Program-made: the position numbers and the translations under genes | Part shown: one piece after another, positions 49,573 to 61,022 of the stretch | Numbering within the stretch: position 1 is the first letter of the stretch | Layout of the letters: every line of letters begins with the position of its first letter | Notes under the pieces: model-generated | What the model saw: only the letters and a program-made list of their open reading frames with translations | Told to the model about the DNA's origin: nothing | The model's database searches: none | Source of the DNA: Campylobacter lari | Lineage (GTDB): Bacteria > Campylobacterota > Campylobacteria > Campylobacterales > Campylobacteraceae | Assembly: GCF_900638335.1 (NCBI RefSeq) | Contig: NZ_LR134508.1 | Location: forward strand, 1,116,001 to 1,180,000 | DNA: 64,000 bases | Direction of reading: 5' to 3'

Positions 49573-51899
49573 CGAAGTTTTAAACCATGCTCATCATCTA
49601 AAGCTTTGATGATTTTATCAATATATTCAAGGATAATATTATCTTCTAAGGTTTTTTCAAAATCTCTAAATACTAAATTAATAGTCAAGCTATAAAAATC
49701 TCCTAAATTCTCATCTGTGTATAAATCTACCACTCTAAAACTTTCTAATCTTTCAATATCTAATTTAGCAATAGTGTGTTTGATTTTTTCATATTCAAAA
49801 CCCTTAGGTATAACTATACTTAAATCCCTGCTCATAGATGGAAATTTAGAATAAGCTTTAGCAGTTTTAAAGTCTTGTTTTAAGCCTTCTAAATCAAGTT
49901 CACAAATATAAGTTTTAACCAAATCTCTTTCATTTTCTATACTCAAATGCACTCTACCTACAAAACCTATACGCTTGCCATTTTTATATACATTTGCTTG
50001 CTCATATGGACTTAAAAATGCATATTCTGATTTTTGCAAACTAAACTCGCCTATAATGCTTTTTAATTCTGCTAAAAAAGTATAAAAATCCACTAAAACA
50101 GGCTTGGCCTTATTTGTGATTTTAGCTTCTTCTTTGTAGCCACTAAAGATCATTGCAAATTTAGCATGCTCATTTGAAAACTCATCAAAAACACTACCAC
50201 ATTCAAAAAGTTTGATTTTCTTTTTTGAATTTCTTAGATTAAAGCTTGCTGCATTTAAAAGATGATTTATCAAAGTACTTCTTAAAGTATTAAGCTCATT
50301 GGTAATAGGATTGATAAGCTTATTTTTAATACATTTAAATCCTAATTGACTTAATTCTTCTTCATTATCTAAAACATAATGCACGCTTTCAAAATATCCA
50401 TTGCTACTTGCTTTTAATCTTAAATTTTTAAGCTCTTGATAATCAAAATACACTTTATTTAAGCGATTTTTTTCTTTAAATTCTAAAGCTTTTGATGGGA
50501 TATTATCAATGCCAATAATTCTTACTATCTCTTCACTAATATCAGCTATATTTGCTATATCACTACGATGAAGTGGGATTTTGATATTAAATTGCTCATC
50601 ATTTATTACACTTATTTCAAAGCCTAATTTTTTAAGAATTTTTACTAAATTATTTTTATCTATAGGCATACCAATGATTTTATCAATCTCTGCACCAAAA
50701 ATACCAATAATATTTGCTTCATTTTCTTTAAAAACTTGTTGACTTCCAGAAAAAACACTCATCGCGCTAATTTTCAAGCACTCATTAAATAAATACTCCA
50801 TTCCCAAAGAAAGCTTAGGCTCACTACCTCTTAAAGAACGGTATATGGTGTCATTTTTCTTTTTATAAAAGGCTATTGCATTTGCTATAGTTTGAGGATG
50901 AGTATAACTTGCTTCTATAATGATGATTTTACTTTCATCATTGATTTTAAATTTATCTTCTTGCTCTATACCCGCTAAAGCAATTAATTCATCTTTGTAA
51001 TAAACTCCATATTCTCCATGCTTTTGAGTTTTAATTTCTAAAACAATCTTTTCATCAATTTGACATTCTTTGCAAAGCTTATGAAAATCATAAGCACAAA
51101 AAATTACCCCACTTGCATGAGTCGCATAAGTTAAAAGATTTTCTATGTTATTATTTTTATACGCTTCAATCAAGGCAAGACGAATTTGTATCGTAATATT
51201 TAGCTTAAATTCTTCTTTAATCTCTAATGCTTTATAAACAAAAAACCCTTCAACATCACTTTGATTTTTAACACTTAGTATTCTTCCTATACCTACGCTA
51301 TTTTCACTTTCTTTTAAAGGATTTAATTCTTTTAAATTTAAATCAAGTACTGCGCTTAAATCTCTAGCAACACCATATAAACTCAAACAATCCCCGCGAT
51401 TTGGAGTAAGTTCTATTTCAATTAATTCATCATTAAATAAATCATATTCATTAAGAGCTTTTCCTAAAACTAACTCTCCCATACTTTCATCTAAAACCAT
51501 AATGCCTTCATTGCTTTTTCCAAAACCAAGCTCACTAGAAGAGCAAATCATACCCACAGATTCAACCCCTCTAAGTTTAGCAGGTTTTATCTCAAGTCCA
51601 TTTGGAAGTACTGCACCCACTAAAGATACAGCTACAAATTGATCTTTATTAACATTTTTTGCCCCACAAACAATCTGTAAAATTTCATTCCCAACATCTA
51701 CTTTGCAAATATTTAATTTATCTGAATTTTCATGTTTAACTTTTTCTAAAACCTTACCTATTACAACTTTTTGAGGAGCTTTAACACTTTTGAAACTATC
51801 AACCTCTAATCCTATAGAATTTAAAGTCTTTACTATAGTTTGTGTTGATATTCCACTTAAATCAATCCATTCATTTAACCAATTTCTACTAATAATCAT
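49569..51899 (-). CDS. pheT: Phenylalanyl-tRNA synthetase beta chain
   Basis: The 776-aa beta subunit has an N-terminal tRNA-binding OB domain (about 40-150, [21 protein letters not shown]), B3/B4 editing and B5 domains, a class II-like core ([22 protein letters not shown]), and a C-terminal FDX-ACB anticodon domain ([14 protein letters not shown]). Overlaps pheS by 4 bases. Confidence 0.97.
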   Translation of the reverse strand: MIISRNWLNEWIDLSGISTQTIVKTLNSIGLEVDSFKSVKAPQKVVIGKVLEKVKHENSDKLNICKVDVGNEILQIVCGAKNVNKDQFVAVSLVGAVLPNGLEIKPAKLRGVESVGMICSSSELGFGKSNEGIMVLDESMGELVLGKALNEYDLFNDELIEIELTPNRGDCLSLYGVARDLSAVLDLNLKELNPLKESENSVGIGRILSVKNQSDVEGFFVYKALEIKEEFKLNITIQIRLALIEAYKNNNIENLLTYATHASGVIFCAYDFHKLCKECQIDEKIVLEIKTQKHGEYGVYYKDELIALAGIEQEDKFKINDESKIIIIEASYTHPQTIANAIAFYKKKNDTIYRSLRGSEPKLSLGMEYLFNECLKISAMSVFSGSQQVFKENEANIIGIFGAEIDKIIGMPIDKNNLVKILKKLGFEISVINDEQFNIKIPLHRSDIANIADISEEIVRIIGIDNIPSKALEFKEKNRLNKVYFDYQELKNLRLKASSNGYFESVHYVLDNEEELSQLGFKCIKNKLINPITNELNTLRSTLINHLLNAASFNLRNSKKKIKLFECGSVFDEFSNEHAKFAMIFSGYKEEAKITNKAKPVLVDFYTFLAELKSIIGEFSLQKSEYAFLSPYEQANVYKNGKRIGFVGRVHLSIENERDLVKTYICELDLEGLKQDFKTAKAYSKFPSMSRDLSIVIPKGFEYEKIKHTIAKLDIERLESFRVVDLYTDENLGDFYSLTINLVFRDFEKTLEDNIILEYIDKIIKALDDEHGLKLR

Positions 51900-52888
51900 C
51901 TAAATTGCTCCAATAATCTTAAATCACCTTCAAACATAGAACGCAAATCAGGAATTTTGTGTAAAAGCATGGCAAAACGCTCCACACCCAAACCAAAAGC
52001 ATAGCCACTTACATTTTTATAGCCAACAAATTTATAAACATTAGGATCAACAACACCACATCCTAAAACTTCAAGCCATCCTGTTTGCTTACAAACTCTA
52101 CATCCACAACCTTTACAAAATACACAAGAAATATCTACCTCAGCAGATGGCTCTGTAAAAGGAAAAAAACTAGGCCTAAAACGCACTTTTACATCGCCAA
52201 ACATATGTTTTAAAAAATGCTCTAGCATATCTTTTAAATTTGCAAAATTCACCTTATCGCCTTCTTCTACCACAAGTCCTTCTACTTGATGAAACATAGG
52301 CGTATGCGTAATATCAAAATCTCTTCTAAAAACTGCACCTGGTGCTATCATTCTAATAGGTGGTTTTTGAGATAACATAGTTCTAATTTGAACTGGAGAA
52401 GTTTGGGATCTAAGCAAGGTTTTATCTTCAAAATAAAAAGTATCTTGCATATCTCTTGCAGGGTGATTTTGCGGTAAATTTAATGCTTCAAAATTATGAA
52501 AATCATCCTCAATCAAAGGCCCTTTTTCTATGCTGAAATTTAAAGCTGTAAAATATTCTATGATTTTATCCATAGTTTGCATAATCGGGTGTAAAGCACC
52601 TGCATTTGAAGTTTCATCAAAAAAGCTAAAATCTTGCACATCTTGTTTCATTTTTTCATTTAAAGCTTTTTCTTCTAATTCTTTTAATTTTATTTGATAA
52701 GCTTCATTAAATTCATCTCTTGCTTTATTTAAACCATTAGCAAATTCTTTTTTTTCTTCACCTTGCAAATCTTTTAACTTTGCAAATTCTAAAGTCAAAA
52801 TACCTTTTTTTCCCAAAACATTTACTTTTATATTTTCAAGTTCTGCTAAAGTATCTGCAGAAGCAATTTTTTCTATCATATCTTGCAA
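51896..52888 (-). CDS. pheS: Phenylalanyl-tRNA synthetase alpha chain
   Basis: Catalytic alpha subunit. The class II core has [24 protein letters not shown] (motif 2 region), [13 protein letters not shown] and [18 protein letters not shown] (motif 3). It carries a Cys-rich segment ([17 protein letters not shown]). The frame extends to a TTG at 52900. The TTG at 52888, 6 bases after GGAG, gives 330 aa, the usual Campylobacter length as I recall, and is preferred. First gene of the pheS-pheT-aroA-ispH run. Confidence 0.96.
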   Translation of the reverse strand: MQDMIEKIASADTLAELENIKVNVLGKKGILTLEFAKLKDLQGEEKKEFANGLNKARDEFNEAYQIKLKELEEKALNEKMKQDVQDFSFFDETSNAGALHPIMQTMDKIIEYFTALNFSIEKGPLIEDDFHNFEALNLPQNHPARDMQDTFYFEDKTLLRSQTSPVQIRTMLSQKPPIRMIAPGAVFRRDFDITHTPMFHQVEGLVVEEGDKVNFANLKDMLEHFLKHMFGDVKVRFRPSFFPFTEPSAEVDISCVFCKGCGCRVCKQTGWLEVLGCGVVDPNVYKFVGYKNVSGYAFGLGVERFAMLLHKIPDLRSMFEGDLRLLEQFR

Positions 52889-52972
52889 TTTTAGCTCCAA
52901 CTAAATTTTTTTTAAACATTCTAATGTAAAATTATTTAAAATTAGCAAAAATAATAAAAAAAGGACTACCAA

Positions 52973-53338
52973 ATGAGAGAAAAAACTGTATTTGAACTAA
53001 TAGTAGAAGGAAAAATTCCTGCTAATAAAGTTTTAGAAAGTGAAAAATTTTTAGCCTTTCATGATATCAACCCTAAAGCACCTATACATATTTTAATCAT
53101 TCCAAAAGAACATTTTAAAAACTTTCAAGAATTAAGACCTGAGTTAATGAGCGAAATGACACAATTTATCCAAGAATTAGCCACTCTTTTAGGACTTGAT
53201 AAAAGTGGGTATAGATTAATCACAAATTGTGGAAAAAATAGTGGACAAGAAGTTTTTCATTTACATTTTCATATGTTAGGTGGATTTGAGCTTCCAAAAA
53301 ATAAAGAAACCCAAATTAACCCTGAATCACTATTCTAA
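52973..53338 (+). CDS. HIT-family (HinT-like) nucleotide hydrolase
   Basis: A 121-aa histidine-triad protein with FLAFHDINPKAPIHILIIPKEH and the triad EVFHLHFHMLGG. By family it hydrolyses nucleoside phosphoramidates such as adenylyl-lysine; its cellular role is unclear. Single gene, divergent from pheS and convergent with pckA through a shared terminator. AAGGACTACCAA precedes the ATG. Confidence 0.93.
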   Translation: MREKTVFELIVEGKIPANKVLESEKFLAFHDINPKAPIHILIIPKEHFKNFQELRPELMSEMTQFIQELATLLGLDKSGYRLITNCGKNSGQEVFHLHFHMLGGFELPKNKETQINPESLF

Positions 53339-53359
53339 AAAGAGCTTAACTCTTTTTAG
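53335..53359. terminator. Bidirectional terminator between HIT gene and pckA
   Basis: CTAAAAAGAG (53335-53344) and CTCTTTTTAG (53350-53359), 10-bp perfect stem, 5-base loop, with T-runs on both strands. Includes both stop codons. Confidence 0.8.
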
Positions 53360-54930
53360 ATAGCAGGACCAGCTAATTTAAATTCTGCTCCTTCTTTCAC
53401 ATCTTCATAGCGTTTGAAATTTTCTATGAACATTTTAGCAAGCTTTAATTTGGTTTCTTCGTAAGCTTTTTTATTCTCCCAAGTATTAATAGGATTTAAT
53501 AGCTTACTTTCTACACCTGCTAATTCTTTTGGAACTGCAAGATTAAATAAATCATAGTTTTCAAACTCACAATTTTGTATGCTACCATCTAAAATTGCAT
53601 TAATGCAAGCTCTAGTAGCTTTAATACTCATTCTCTTGCCTACACCATAAGCTCCACCGCTCCAACCGGTATTGACTAGATAAACATTAACATTATGCTT
53701 GCTGATTTTTTCACCCAAAAGTTTTGCATAAACAGTTGGGTGTAATGGTAAAAATACTTCCCCAAAACAAGCTGAAAAAGTCGCAACAGGCTCAGTAATA
53801 CCTCTTTCGGTTCCTGCTACTTTAGCAGTATAACCACTTAGAAAATAATACATTGCTTGTTCTTTACTAAGTTTACTAACTGGAGGTAAAACACCAAAAG
53901 CATCCGCTGAAAGGAAAATGATATTACTAGGATGACCTGCACTAAGGCTTGATTCGTGATTTAAAATATGTTCTATCGGGTAAGAAACTCTAGTATTTTC
54001 AGTTTTAGAACCATCATTAAAATCAACACTTAAATCATCTTTTAAAACTACATTTTCTAAAAGTGCATTTTGCTTTATAGCTCCATAAATTTCTGGCTCA
54101 CTTTGAGGGTCAAGATTGATACATTTTGCATAACAACCTCCTTCAAAATTAAACACACCCTCATCATCCCAACCATGCTCATCATCGCCTATTAATTTTC
54201 TTTTTGGATCGGTTGAAAGAGTGGTTTTGCCTGTACCGCTAAGCCCAAAAAAAAGTGCCACATCGCCATTTTCTCCAACATTAGCACTACAATGCATAGA
54301 AAGTTTATTTTCTAGTGGAAGCCAATAATTCATCATAGAAAAAATTCCTTTTTTCATCTCTCCACCATACCAAGTTCCACCAATTACTGCTATATTTTTT
54401 TCTATGTTAAAAATGACAAAAACCTCTGAATTTAAACCATCTTTTTCATAGTCTTCATTTACACATTTACAAGCATTATACACCACAAAATCAGGTTTAA
54501 ATTCACTAAGCTCTTCTTCTTTTGGACGAATAAACATATTTTTTACAAAATGCGCTTGCCAAGCAATTTGTGTTACAAAACGCACAGCTTTACGACTTTT
54601 CAACGAAGCACCGCAATATGCATCTTGGATATAAATATCACTATTACTAAGTTGCTTTTTAGCTTTTGCTAAAAGTTTTTCAAATAATTCCTCGCTAATA
54701 GGCTGATTAATCTTACCCCAAGCAATATATTTTTGCGAAGGATCTTGTTTTACAAAATATTTATCCTTAGGGCTTCTTCCGGTAAAAATTCCCGTATCCA
54801 CACTAAAGGTACCATTTTTAGTACATACACCTTCATTATTGTTTTTTTCGTGTTTTAAAAGCTCATCATAACTAAGATTATGAAAAACTTGTCCGATATT
54901 TTCTAAACCTAAATTTTCTAAACCTATCAT
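53356..54930 (-). CDS. pckA: Phosphoenolpyruvate carboxykinase (ATP)
   Basis: Converts oxaloacetate to PEP, the gluconeogenic step in an organism that does not use glucose. The 524-aa protein has [14 protein letters not shown], the kinase loop [35 protein letters not shown] and the C-terminal [10 protein letters not shown]. Preceded by pycB, 10 bases away, so the two are one transcript. Confidence 0.98.
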   Translation of the reverse strand: MIGLENLGLENIGQVFHNLSYDELLKHEKNNNEGVCTKNGTFSVDTGIFTGRSPKDKYFVKQDPSQKYIAWGKINQPISEELFEKLLAKAKKQLSNSDIYIQDAYCGASLKSRKAVRFVTQIAWQAHFVKNMFIRPKEEELSEFKPDFVVYNACKCVNEDYEKDGLNSEVFVIFNIEKNIAVIGGTWYGGEMKKGIFSMMNYWLPLENKLSMHCSANVGENGDVALFFGLSGTGKTTLSTDPKRKLIGDDEHGWDDEGVFNFEGGCYAKCINLDPQSEPEIYGAIKQNALLENVVLKDDLSVDFNDGSKTENTRVSYPIEHILNHESSLSAGHPSNIIFLSADAFGVLPPVSKLSKEQAMYYFLSGYTAKVAGTERGITEPVATFSACFGEVFLPLHPTVYAKLLGEKISKHNVNVYLVNTGWSGGAYGVGKRMSIKATRACINAILDGSIQNCEFENYDLFNLAVPKELAGVESKLLNPINTWENKKAYEETKLKLAKMFIENFKRYEDVKEGAEFKLAGPAI

Positions 54931-54940
54931 TTTTGCCTCC

Positions 54941-56725
54941 TTATTTATAAGTCATTAAAGCCTGGCCTTCACTTACACTCTCACCAGCATTTACTAAAAG
55001 TTCTGCAATCTTTCCATCTTTACTTGCACTAACTTCAATCTCCATTTTCATAGCTTCAAGTACAGCTACAACTTGCCCTGCTTTTACACTATCATTTTCT
55101 TTGACTAAAATTTTAAATACATTTGCATTCATACTCGCAACGATGGCATTAGCACTATCATCTACTTGTGCCTTTTTCACTTCTGTTTTGTCTGAATTTA
55201 CCTTGACAGCACTTTTAACATTAACATCTCTATCAAAACCTGCACTTACTTCCACATGGTATTTATTACCATTAACTGAAACAGTAAATTGATTTTCATT
55301 AACAAGACTTGGTTTTAATTTGCTATTTTTTCTAACATTAACCTTAGCTTCGCCTTTTAAGAAAGCTATGCCTTTTTCTTTACAAGCTGCAACAATAAAA
55401 ATATTTTCTTCACTTGTTTCTAAATTTTCTTTTTCCAATAATTTTTTAATATAAGCTATACTTTTACTCTCATCTGCATCAGCAATGTCTGTTGCTAATT
55501 TTGTAGTTGGTTCTAATTTTAATTGCTCGCTTGCAAGCTTAATTACCTCAAGATCTGGAGCAACAGGAGTTTTTCCAAAATATCCTAAAACCATTTTTCC
55601 ATATCCATCTGCAATTTTTTTCCAAGGTCCAAACATTACATTATTAAAAGCTTGTTGAAAATAAAACTGCGATACAGGAGTAACCGAGGTACCGTAGCCA
55701 CCTTTTTCTACCACTTCTTGCATAGCTTTTATAACTTGAGGAAATTTATCTAAAATATTGTTATCTCTCATCATTTGTGTATTAGCAGTTAGTGCTCCAC
55801 CTGGCATAGGCGAAAAAGGTATTAAAGGATTTACCGCTGTTGCTTCAGGCGGCAAGAAATAATCTTTTAAACAATCTCTTAGCACTTCTTCATATTTTAA
55901 AATTTTTTCTTCATCCAAACCAAGATCAAAATTACTTCCTTTTAAAGCATGAAGCATGGTTAAAATGTCAGGTTGGGAAGTACCACCACTAACAGGAGCT
56001 GCAGCTAAATCTATACCATCAACACCTGCTTCTAAAGCTGCTAAATAGCATGCTATACTCACCCCTGCAGTTTCATGCGTATGTAATCTTATATGCATAT
56101 TTTCAGGCAAGTTTTTTCTAGCCATTTTAATAATTTCATAAATTTTATTTGGATTTGAAGTTCCACTTGCATCTTTAAAACAAATACTATCAAAAGGAAT
56201 TTGAGCTTGTAGAATTTCTTTTAAAATTCTTTCATAAAATGGTACATCATGAGCACCTTTACATTTTGGAGGTAAATCCATTAAAGTAATGGTAATTTCA
56301 TGTTTTAAACCATGCTTAACTATACATTCTCCACTAAATTTTAAATTATTTACATCATTTAATGCATCAAAATTTCTTATGGTGGTTGTGCTATGTTTTG
56401 CAAACATTTTTGCATGTAAATCGATAATTTCTTTACTACCTGTATCAAGTGCTACGGTATTAACCCCTCTTGCAAGAGTTTGTAAATTTGCTTCTTTTCC
56501 AACAATGGCTCTAAATTTATCCATCATTTCAAAGGCATTTTCGTTTAAATAAAAAAATAGGCTTTGAAACCTAGCTCCACCGCCAAATTCAAAGTGTTTA
56601 ATGTCTGCTTCTTTAGCTGCTTCTAAAGCAGGTAAAAAGTCATTCATTAAAACTCTAGCACCATAAACAGATTGAAAACCATCTCTAAATGTGGTGTCCA
56701 TTACATCAATTAACTTTTTAGCCAT
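54941..56725 (-). CDS. pycB: Pyruvate carboxylase subunit B (biotin-carrying)
   Basis: The 594-aa protein has an N-terminal carboxyltransferase TIM barrel (about 1-300) starting [19 protein letters not shown], with [20 protein letters not shown] and metal-site residues. A conserved PYC/OADA domain follows, then an Ala/Lys-rich linker. The C-terminal biotinyl domain carries [14 protein letters not shown], with Lys of AMKM biotinylated. In Campylobacter pyruvate carboxylase is two-subunit; pycA is not in this window. An oxaloacetate decarboxylase alpha chain has the same layout, but the pairing with pckA and the absence of oad beta/gamma favour PycB. Confidence 0.92.
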   Translation of the reverse strand: MAKKLIDVMDTTFRDGFQSVYGARVLMNDFLPALEAAKEADIKHFEFGGGARFQSLFFYLNENAFEMMDKFRAIVGKEANLQTLARGVNTVALDTGSKEIIDLHAKMFAKHSTTTIRNFDALNDVNNLKFSGECIVKHGLKHEITITLMDLPPKCKGAHDVPFYERILKEILQAQIPFDSICFKDASGTSNPNKIYEIIKMARKNLPENMHIRLHTHETAGVSIACYLAALEAGVDGIDLAAAPVSGGTSQPDILTMLHALKGSNFDLGLDEEKILKYEEVLRDCLKDYFLPPEATAVNPLIPFSPMPGGALTANTQMMRDNNILDKFPQVIKAMQEVVEKGGYGTSVTPVSQFYFQQAFNNVMFGPWKKIADGYGKMVLGYFGKTPVAPDLEVIKLASEQLKLEPTTKLATDIADADESKSIAYIKKLLEKENLETSEENIFIVAACKEKGIAFLKGEAKVNVRKNSKLKPSLVNENQFTVSVNGNKYHVEVSAGFDRDVNVKSAVKVNSDKTEVKKAQVDDSANAIVASMNANVFKILVKENDSVKAGQVVAVLEAMKMEIEVSASKDGKIAELLVNAGESVSEGQALMTYK

Positions 56726-56783
56726 AATTTTTCCTTATTTTTACATCTTTGCAATTATAACTCTACTTTCTTAAAAAATAAAT

Positions 56784-58118
56784 TTATAAAATTTGATTTA
56801 ACATAATGATAATAATTGCAATAGGTGCAACAAATCTGAGTAAAAAATACCATATTTCAAAAATACTTTTACTCATAAATTTAGAAAACAAATTATAGAT
56901 TTTTATTTTATCTGCAAAAAATCCTACAAAAATAGCACTAGCAATAGCTCCAAGCGGGAGCATAAAATTAGAAGTTAATTTATCCAAAATATCAAAAAAA
57001 CTTAGACCAAAAAAGCTAAAACTAGCCCCATAACTAGCACTAAAAGATAAAATACAACTCATTCCTAAAAGAAAAACCACAAAACCTATAAAAACCAAAG
57101 CCTTTTTTCTTGAAATTTTATATTCATTCACAAGATAAAAAGTAAAAGGTTCTATCATAGAAACTGCTGAAGTAATTCCTGCAAAAAATAAAGCCAAGAA
57201 AAAATAAAAGGCTAAAAAATGCCCAAAGATAGCACCTAAGTTAGAAAATAAAGTTGTTAAAGATATAAATACAAGTCCAGCACCTTCTGCGGGATTAGCA
57301 TTAAATTTAAATATAAAAGTAAAAACAATAAGTCCCATCATTAAGCCTATACTGATATTTAAAAGCACAATTATAATTGAACTTGTAATTAAATTTGTGT
57401 CATCTTTTAATGAAGCTGCATAAGTGGTAATGCAACCTATACCCAAACATAAAGTAAAAAAAGCAAGACCCAAGGCCGTTAAAACCGAATTCAAACTAAG
57501 CTTGGTAAAATCAGGATAAAACAAATAAACAAAAGCTTCCTTAAAACCATCTTGAAAAAAACAATATACTAGCATTAAAACAAGCATAATAAATAAACTT
57601 GGCATAATCCAAACATTAAGTTTTTCTATGCCACTTTTAACCCCCCTTGAAACAACAAATAAAGTAAGAAAAAAAGCAATTAAAAAATATAAACTACTTT
57701 CTAAAATACTATTTTGTATTAAATTTCCAAATAAAGCTCCAGCTTCTTGGGTATTGCTAGGTAGATAATAAATAGAAGTTATCATGTATTTTAAAACCCA
57801 GCCCATAATAACAAGATAAAAAGATAATACAAAAATTCCACCGAGCATAAAAAATCCAGCAAATTTCCATTTTTGAGCATATTTAGTTGCCAAGCTTTTA
57901 TAAGCATTAACAGGATCACTTTGACTTAATCTTCCCATAGCAATTTCAGCCAAAAATACACAAAATCCCACACTAATAGTCAAAAGCAAATATAAAAGCA
58001 CAAAGGCAAAGCCTCCATTTTGGCCTACTAAAGTTGGAAATTTCCAAGCATTTCCAAGTCCTATAGCTCCGCCTGCAACAGCTAATACAAAACCTATTTT
58101 AGAAAATTTATCATTCAT
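56784..58118 (-). CDS. Sodium:neurotransmitter symporter family transporter, copy 1 (most diverged)
   Basis: A 444-aa NSS (LeuT-fold) transporter with about 11-12 helices. The first begins KIGFVLAVAGGAIGLGNAWKFP, the unwound TM1 substrate and Na+ site of the family, and TM6 has IEPFTFYLV. Probably takes up an amino acid with Na+. Last of three tandem paralogues in transcription order; about 10 bases separate it from copy 2. From memory C. jejuni has only two copies here. The central region differs from the other two copies, which share an identical tract. Confidence 0.9.
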   Translation of the reverse strand: MNDKFSKIGFVLAVAGGAIGLGNAWKFPTLVGQNGGFAFVLLYLLLTISVGFCVFLAEIAMGRLSQSDPVNAYKSLATKYAQKWKFAGFFMLGGIFVLSFYLVIMGWVLKYMITSIYYLPSNTQEAGALFGNLIQNSILESSLYFLIAFFLTLFVVSRGVKSGIEKLNVWIMPSLFIMLVLMLVYCFFQDGFKEAFVYLFYPDFTKLSLNSVLTALGLAFFTLCLGIGCITTYAASLKDDTNLITSSIIIVLLNISIGLMMGLIVFTFIFKFNANPAEGAGLVFISLTTLFSNLGAIFGHFLAFYFFLALFFAGITSAVSMIEPFTFYLVNEYKISRKKALVFIGFVVFLLGMSCILSFSASYGASFSFFGLSFFDILDKLTSNFMLPLGAIASAIFVGFFADKIKIYNLFSKFMSKSIFEIWYFLLRFVAPIAIIIIMLNQIL

Positions 58119-58127
58119 ATTAATGCC

Positions 58128-59465
58128 TTAGAAAAAAAGCTGTCTAGCCATGATTAAAATCACTGCTAGTGGAGAAATATATCTTAAAAAGATATACCAA
58201 ATCTCAAAATATATCCCGCGCATAAATGGTTGAAATAAAATTTGTAAAGCTTCTTTTTTAAGCACAAAACCCACAAAAAATGCTGTAATTAAAGCAGAAA
58301 TTGGCATTAATAAATTTTGTATGAAAAAGTCTAAAATATCAAAAAAACTTTTTCCAAAGAAATTTAAACTTGGCGCACTTACATGATAAAAAGAAAGTAT
58401 AGATAAACTTCCAATAAAATAAACAATCACACCTACAAAAATCAAAGCTTTTTTTCTTGAAATTTGATAACGATTTATAAGATAAAAAGTAAAAGGTTCT
58501 ATCATGGAAATAGCCGAAGTAATTCCTGCAAAAAATAAAGCTATAAAAAAAGCTATAGCTAAAACATTTCCGAAAAATCCTAATTTTGCAAAAAGTGTAG
58601 TTAGTGATATAAATATAAGCCCTGGACCTTGTTGGGTAGGATCAGCTCCAAATTCAAATATAAAAGTAAATACAATAAGCCCCATCATTAAGCCAATGAT
58701 AGTATTAATAATAATAATATTTAAAGCGCTACTTATAAAATTTGTTTTATCGGGCAAGCTTGCTGCATAAGTTAAAATCACACAAACACCCAAAGACATA
58801 CTAAAAAATGCAAGCCCTAGCGCATCTAATATAGAATTAACACTTAATTTTGAAAAATCAGGCACAAACAAAAACTCACTCGCTTTAGAAAAACCATCCA
58901 TGCTAAAAGAATATCCAAGCATTAAAATAAGTAGTATAAATAAACTTGGCATCATCCAAACATTGAGTTTTTCTATACCACTTTTAACACCTTTTGATAC
59001 TACATAAAAAATCACTATAAATACAAAAGTAAAACATATAAATTGAGATAAAACATCATTAGAAAGTAAATTTCCAAAAATAGCGCCTGCTTCATTTGTA
59101 TCTTTAGGTAGTTCAAAAAACCCAAAATAAGCATATTTTGCTATCCAACCTATAACAACACTATAAAAAGACACTAAAATAATAGCACCAAGCATAAAAA
59201 ATCCCGCAAATGACCAAGCTTTTTTGTTCTTTGGTGCTAAAGTATGATAAGCATTTACAGGATCTTTTTCACTAAGTTTTCCTATGCTAAGTTCGGCTAA
59301 AAATATCACAAAAGCCACACCTAAGGTTAAAAGCAAATACACCACTACAAAAGCTGATCCGCCATTATTACCTACTAAAGTTGGAAATTTCCAAGCATTT
59401 CCAAGCCCAACAGCTGAACCTGCTACTGCTAATACAAAACCTATTTTAGAAAATTTTTCATTCAT
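58128..59465 (-). CDS. Sodium:neurotransmitter symporter family transporter, copy 2
   Basis: 445 aa, LeuT-fold, TM1 motif AGSAVGLGNAWKFPTLVGNNGG. About residues 127-198 are encoded by a tract identical at DNA level to copy 3 (58870-59084). Other parts differ by scattered substitutions. Amino-acid import is the likely role; the substrate is unknown. 9 bases after copy 3. Confidence 0.92.
   Translation of the reverse strand: MNEKFSKIGFVLAVAGSAVGLGNAWKFPTLVGNNGGSAFVVVYLLLTLGVAFVIFLAELSIGKLSEKDPVNAYHTLAPKNKKAWSFAGFFMLGAIILVSFYSVVIGWIAKYAYFGFFELPKDTNEAGAIFGNLLSNDVLSQFICFTFVFIVIFYVVSKGVKSGIEKLNVWMMPSLFILLILMLGYSFSMDGFSKASEFLFVPDFSKLSVNSILDALGLAFFSMSLGVCVILTYAASLPDKTNFISSALNIIIINTIIGLMMGLIVFTFIFEFGADPTQQGPGLIFISLTTLFAKLGFFGNVLAIAFFIALFFAGITSAISMIEPFTFYLINRYQISRKKALIFVGVIVYFIGSLSILSFYHVSAPSLNFFGKSFFDILDFFIQNLLMPISALITAFFVGFVLKKEALQILFQPFMRGIYFEIWYIFLRYISPLAVILIMARQLFF
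58870..59084 (-). repeat. 215-bp tract identical to 60232-60446
   Basis: Base-for-base identical with the tract 1362 bases away in the next gene, within paralogues that differ elsewhere. It ends sharply (TAGCGCC here against TAGCACC there). Consistent with gene conversion between copies 2 and 3. Confidence 0.9.
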
Positions 59466-59474
59466 CTTTTAACC

Positions 59475-60827
59475 TTAAAAAAATAATTGTTTTACCATGA
59501 TTAAAATCACCGCTAAAGGCGAAATATATCTTACAAAAAAATACCAACACTCAAAGTATTTACCCCTCATATAAGGATAAAATAAAGTTTGTAAAGCTTC
59601 TTTTTTAAGCACAAAACCTACAAAGATTGCACCGAATAATCCACCCAAAGGCATCATTAAATTTGAAGCTACAAAATCTAATATATCAAAAAAGCTTTTT
59701 CCAAAAAACTCTAAAGAATCTTTACTCCACTCAATCCCTGATAAAATACATAAACTTCCTAAAAAATATACAATGAAAGCTATAAAAATCAAAGCTTTTT
59801 TTCTTGTAAAATTATAAGAATTGATTAAGTAAAAAGTTAAAGGTTCTATCATGGAAACTGCTGAAGTAATCCCTGCAAAAAACAATGCAATGAAAAAAGC
59901 TACAGCTAAAATATTTCCTAAAGGTAAAAAACCGATTGGATCAATATTTGAAAACAAACTCATTAAAGATACAAAAATCAAACCTGGGCCTTGTTGAGCC
60001 GGATCTCCATTAAATTCAAATATAAAAGTAAATACAATAAGTCCCATCATGATACCAATGATTATGTTGATAATTATGATATTAATAGTACTTGTAATGA
60101 AATTTGTTTTATCCGATAAACTTGCAGAATAAGTTATAATCGAACCCACTCCAATAGACAAAGAAAAACAAGCAAGTCCTAATGCACTCAAAAAAGCCCC
60201 TACGCTAAGCTTAGAAAAGTCCGGAGAAAATAAAAACTCACTCGCTTTAGAAAAACCATCCATGCTAAAAGAATATCCAAGCATTAAAATAAGTAGTATA
60301 AATAAACTTGGCATCATCCAAACATTGAGTTTTTCTATACCACTTTTAACACCTTTTGATACTACATAAAAAATCACTATAAATACAAAAGTAAAACATA
60401 TAAATTGAGATAAAACATCATTAGAAAGTAAATTTCCAAAAATAGCACCACTTTCTTCTATGCTTTTTGGTAAAGGAAAAAATCCAAAATAGGCATATTT
60501 AACAATCCATCCTATAATCACACTATAAAAAGAAACAATCAAAATAGCGCCTATTAAAGAAAAACCAACTATAGACCAAGCTCTTTTATACTTTGGTGCT
60601 AAGGTATAATAAGCATTCACTGGGTCTTTTTCACTAAGTTTTCCTATACTAAGTTCTGCTAAAAATATTACAAAACCTACACCTAAAGTCAAAAATAAAT
60701 ACAAAAGCACAAATGCTGAGCCTCCATTTTGTCCTACCAAAGTTGGGAATTTCCAAGCATTTCCAAGCCCAACAGCTGAACCTGCCACTGCTAATACAAA
60801 ACCTATTTTAGAAAATTTTTCATTCAT
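59475..60827 (-). CDS. Sodium:neurotransmitter symporter family transporter, copy 3 (first in transcription)
   Basis: 450 aa, LeuT-fold, TM1 motif AGSAVGLGNAWKFPTLVGQNGG. Shares an identical 215-bp tract with copy 2, and its N-terminus and C-terminus are also close to copy 2. It has a 5-residue-longer loop (about 286-300, DPIGFLPLGNI). Leads the symporter run; the region upstream (60828-61022) holds only AT-rich sequence and the atpE promoter, with no clear minus-strand promoter. Confidence 0.92.
   Translation of the reverse strand: MNEKFSKIGFVLAVAGSAVGLGNAWKFPTLVGQNGGSAFVLLYLFLTLGVGFVIFLAELSIGKLSEKDPVNAYYTLAPKYKRAWSIVGFSLIGAILIVSFYSVIIGWIVKYAYFGFFPLPKSIEESGAIFGNLLSNDVLSQFICFTFVFIVIFYVVSKGVKSGIEKLNVWMMPSLFILLILMLGYSFSMDGFSKASEFLFSPDFSKLSVGAFLSALGLACFSLSIGVGSIITYSASLSDKTNFITSTINIIIINIIIGIMMGLIVFTFIFEFNGDPAQQGPGLIFVSLMSLFSNIDPIGFLPLGNILAVAFFIALFFAGITSAVSMIEPLTFYLINSYNFTRKKALIFIAFIVYFLGSLCILSGIEWSKDSLEFFGKSFFDILDFVASNLMMPLGGLFGAIFVGFVLKKEALQTLFYPYMRGKYFECWYFFVRYISPLAVILIMVKQLFF
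60232..60446 (-). repeat. 215-bp tract identical to 58870-59084
   Basis: Partner of the identical tract in copy 2. Encodes LLSNDVLSQFICFTFVF through about residue 198 in both proteins. Confidence 0.9.
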
Positions 60828-60948
60828 AAAAATAACCTTAAAATTTATAAAACTATAAAAAATTTTTAATGTAGCTAAAAAAAACTTTAATTTGTTTTAA
60901 AATAGATGTATTAATTTAAATTTCAATAATTTTAAAGCTATATTGATA

Positions 60949-60954
60949 TATAAT
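60949..60954 (+). promoter_or_regulatory. -10 box of atpE
   Basis: TATAAT in GATATATAATTTGG, giving a leader of about 60 bases before the ATG at 61023. Confidence 0.6.
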
Positions 60955-60986
60955 TTGGCTTTTATAAATCGCGAGTAGGGATACGC

Positions 60987-61000
60987 AATCCGAAAGGATT
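60987..61000 (+). other. GAAA-tetraloop hairpin in the atpE leader
   Basis: AATCC-GAAA-GGATT, a 5-bp stem capped by a stable GNRA tetraloop, 11 bases before the AAGGA ribosome site. It could hold the 5' leader in place or slow its decay; this is a structural guess. Confidence 0.5.
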
Positions 61001-61022
61001 TAAATTTTTACAAGGAATAACT

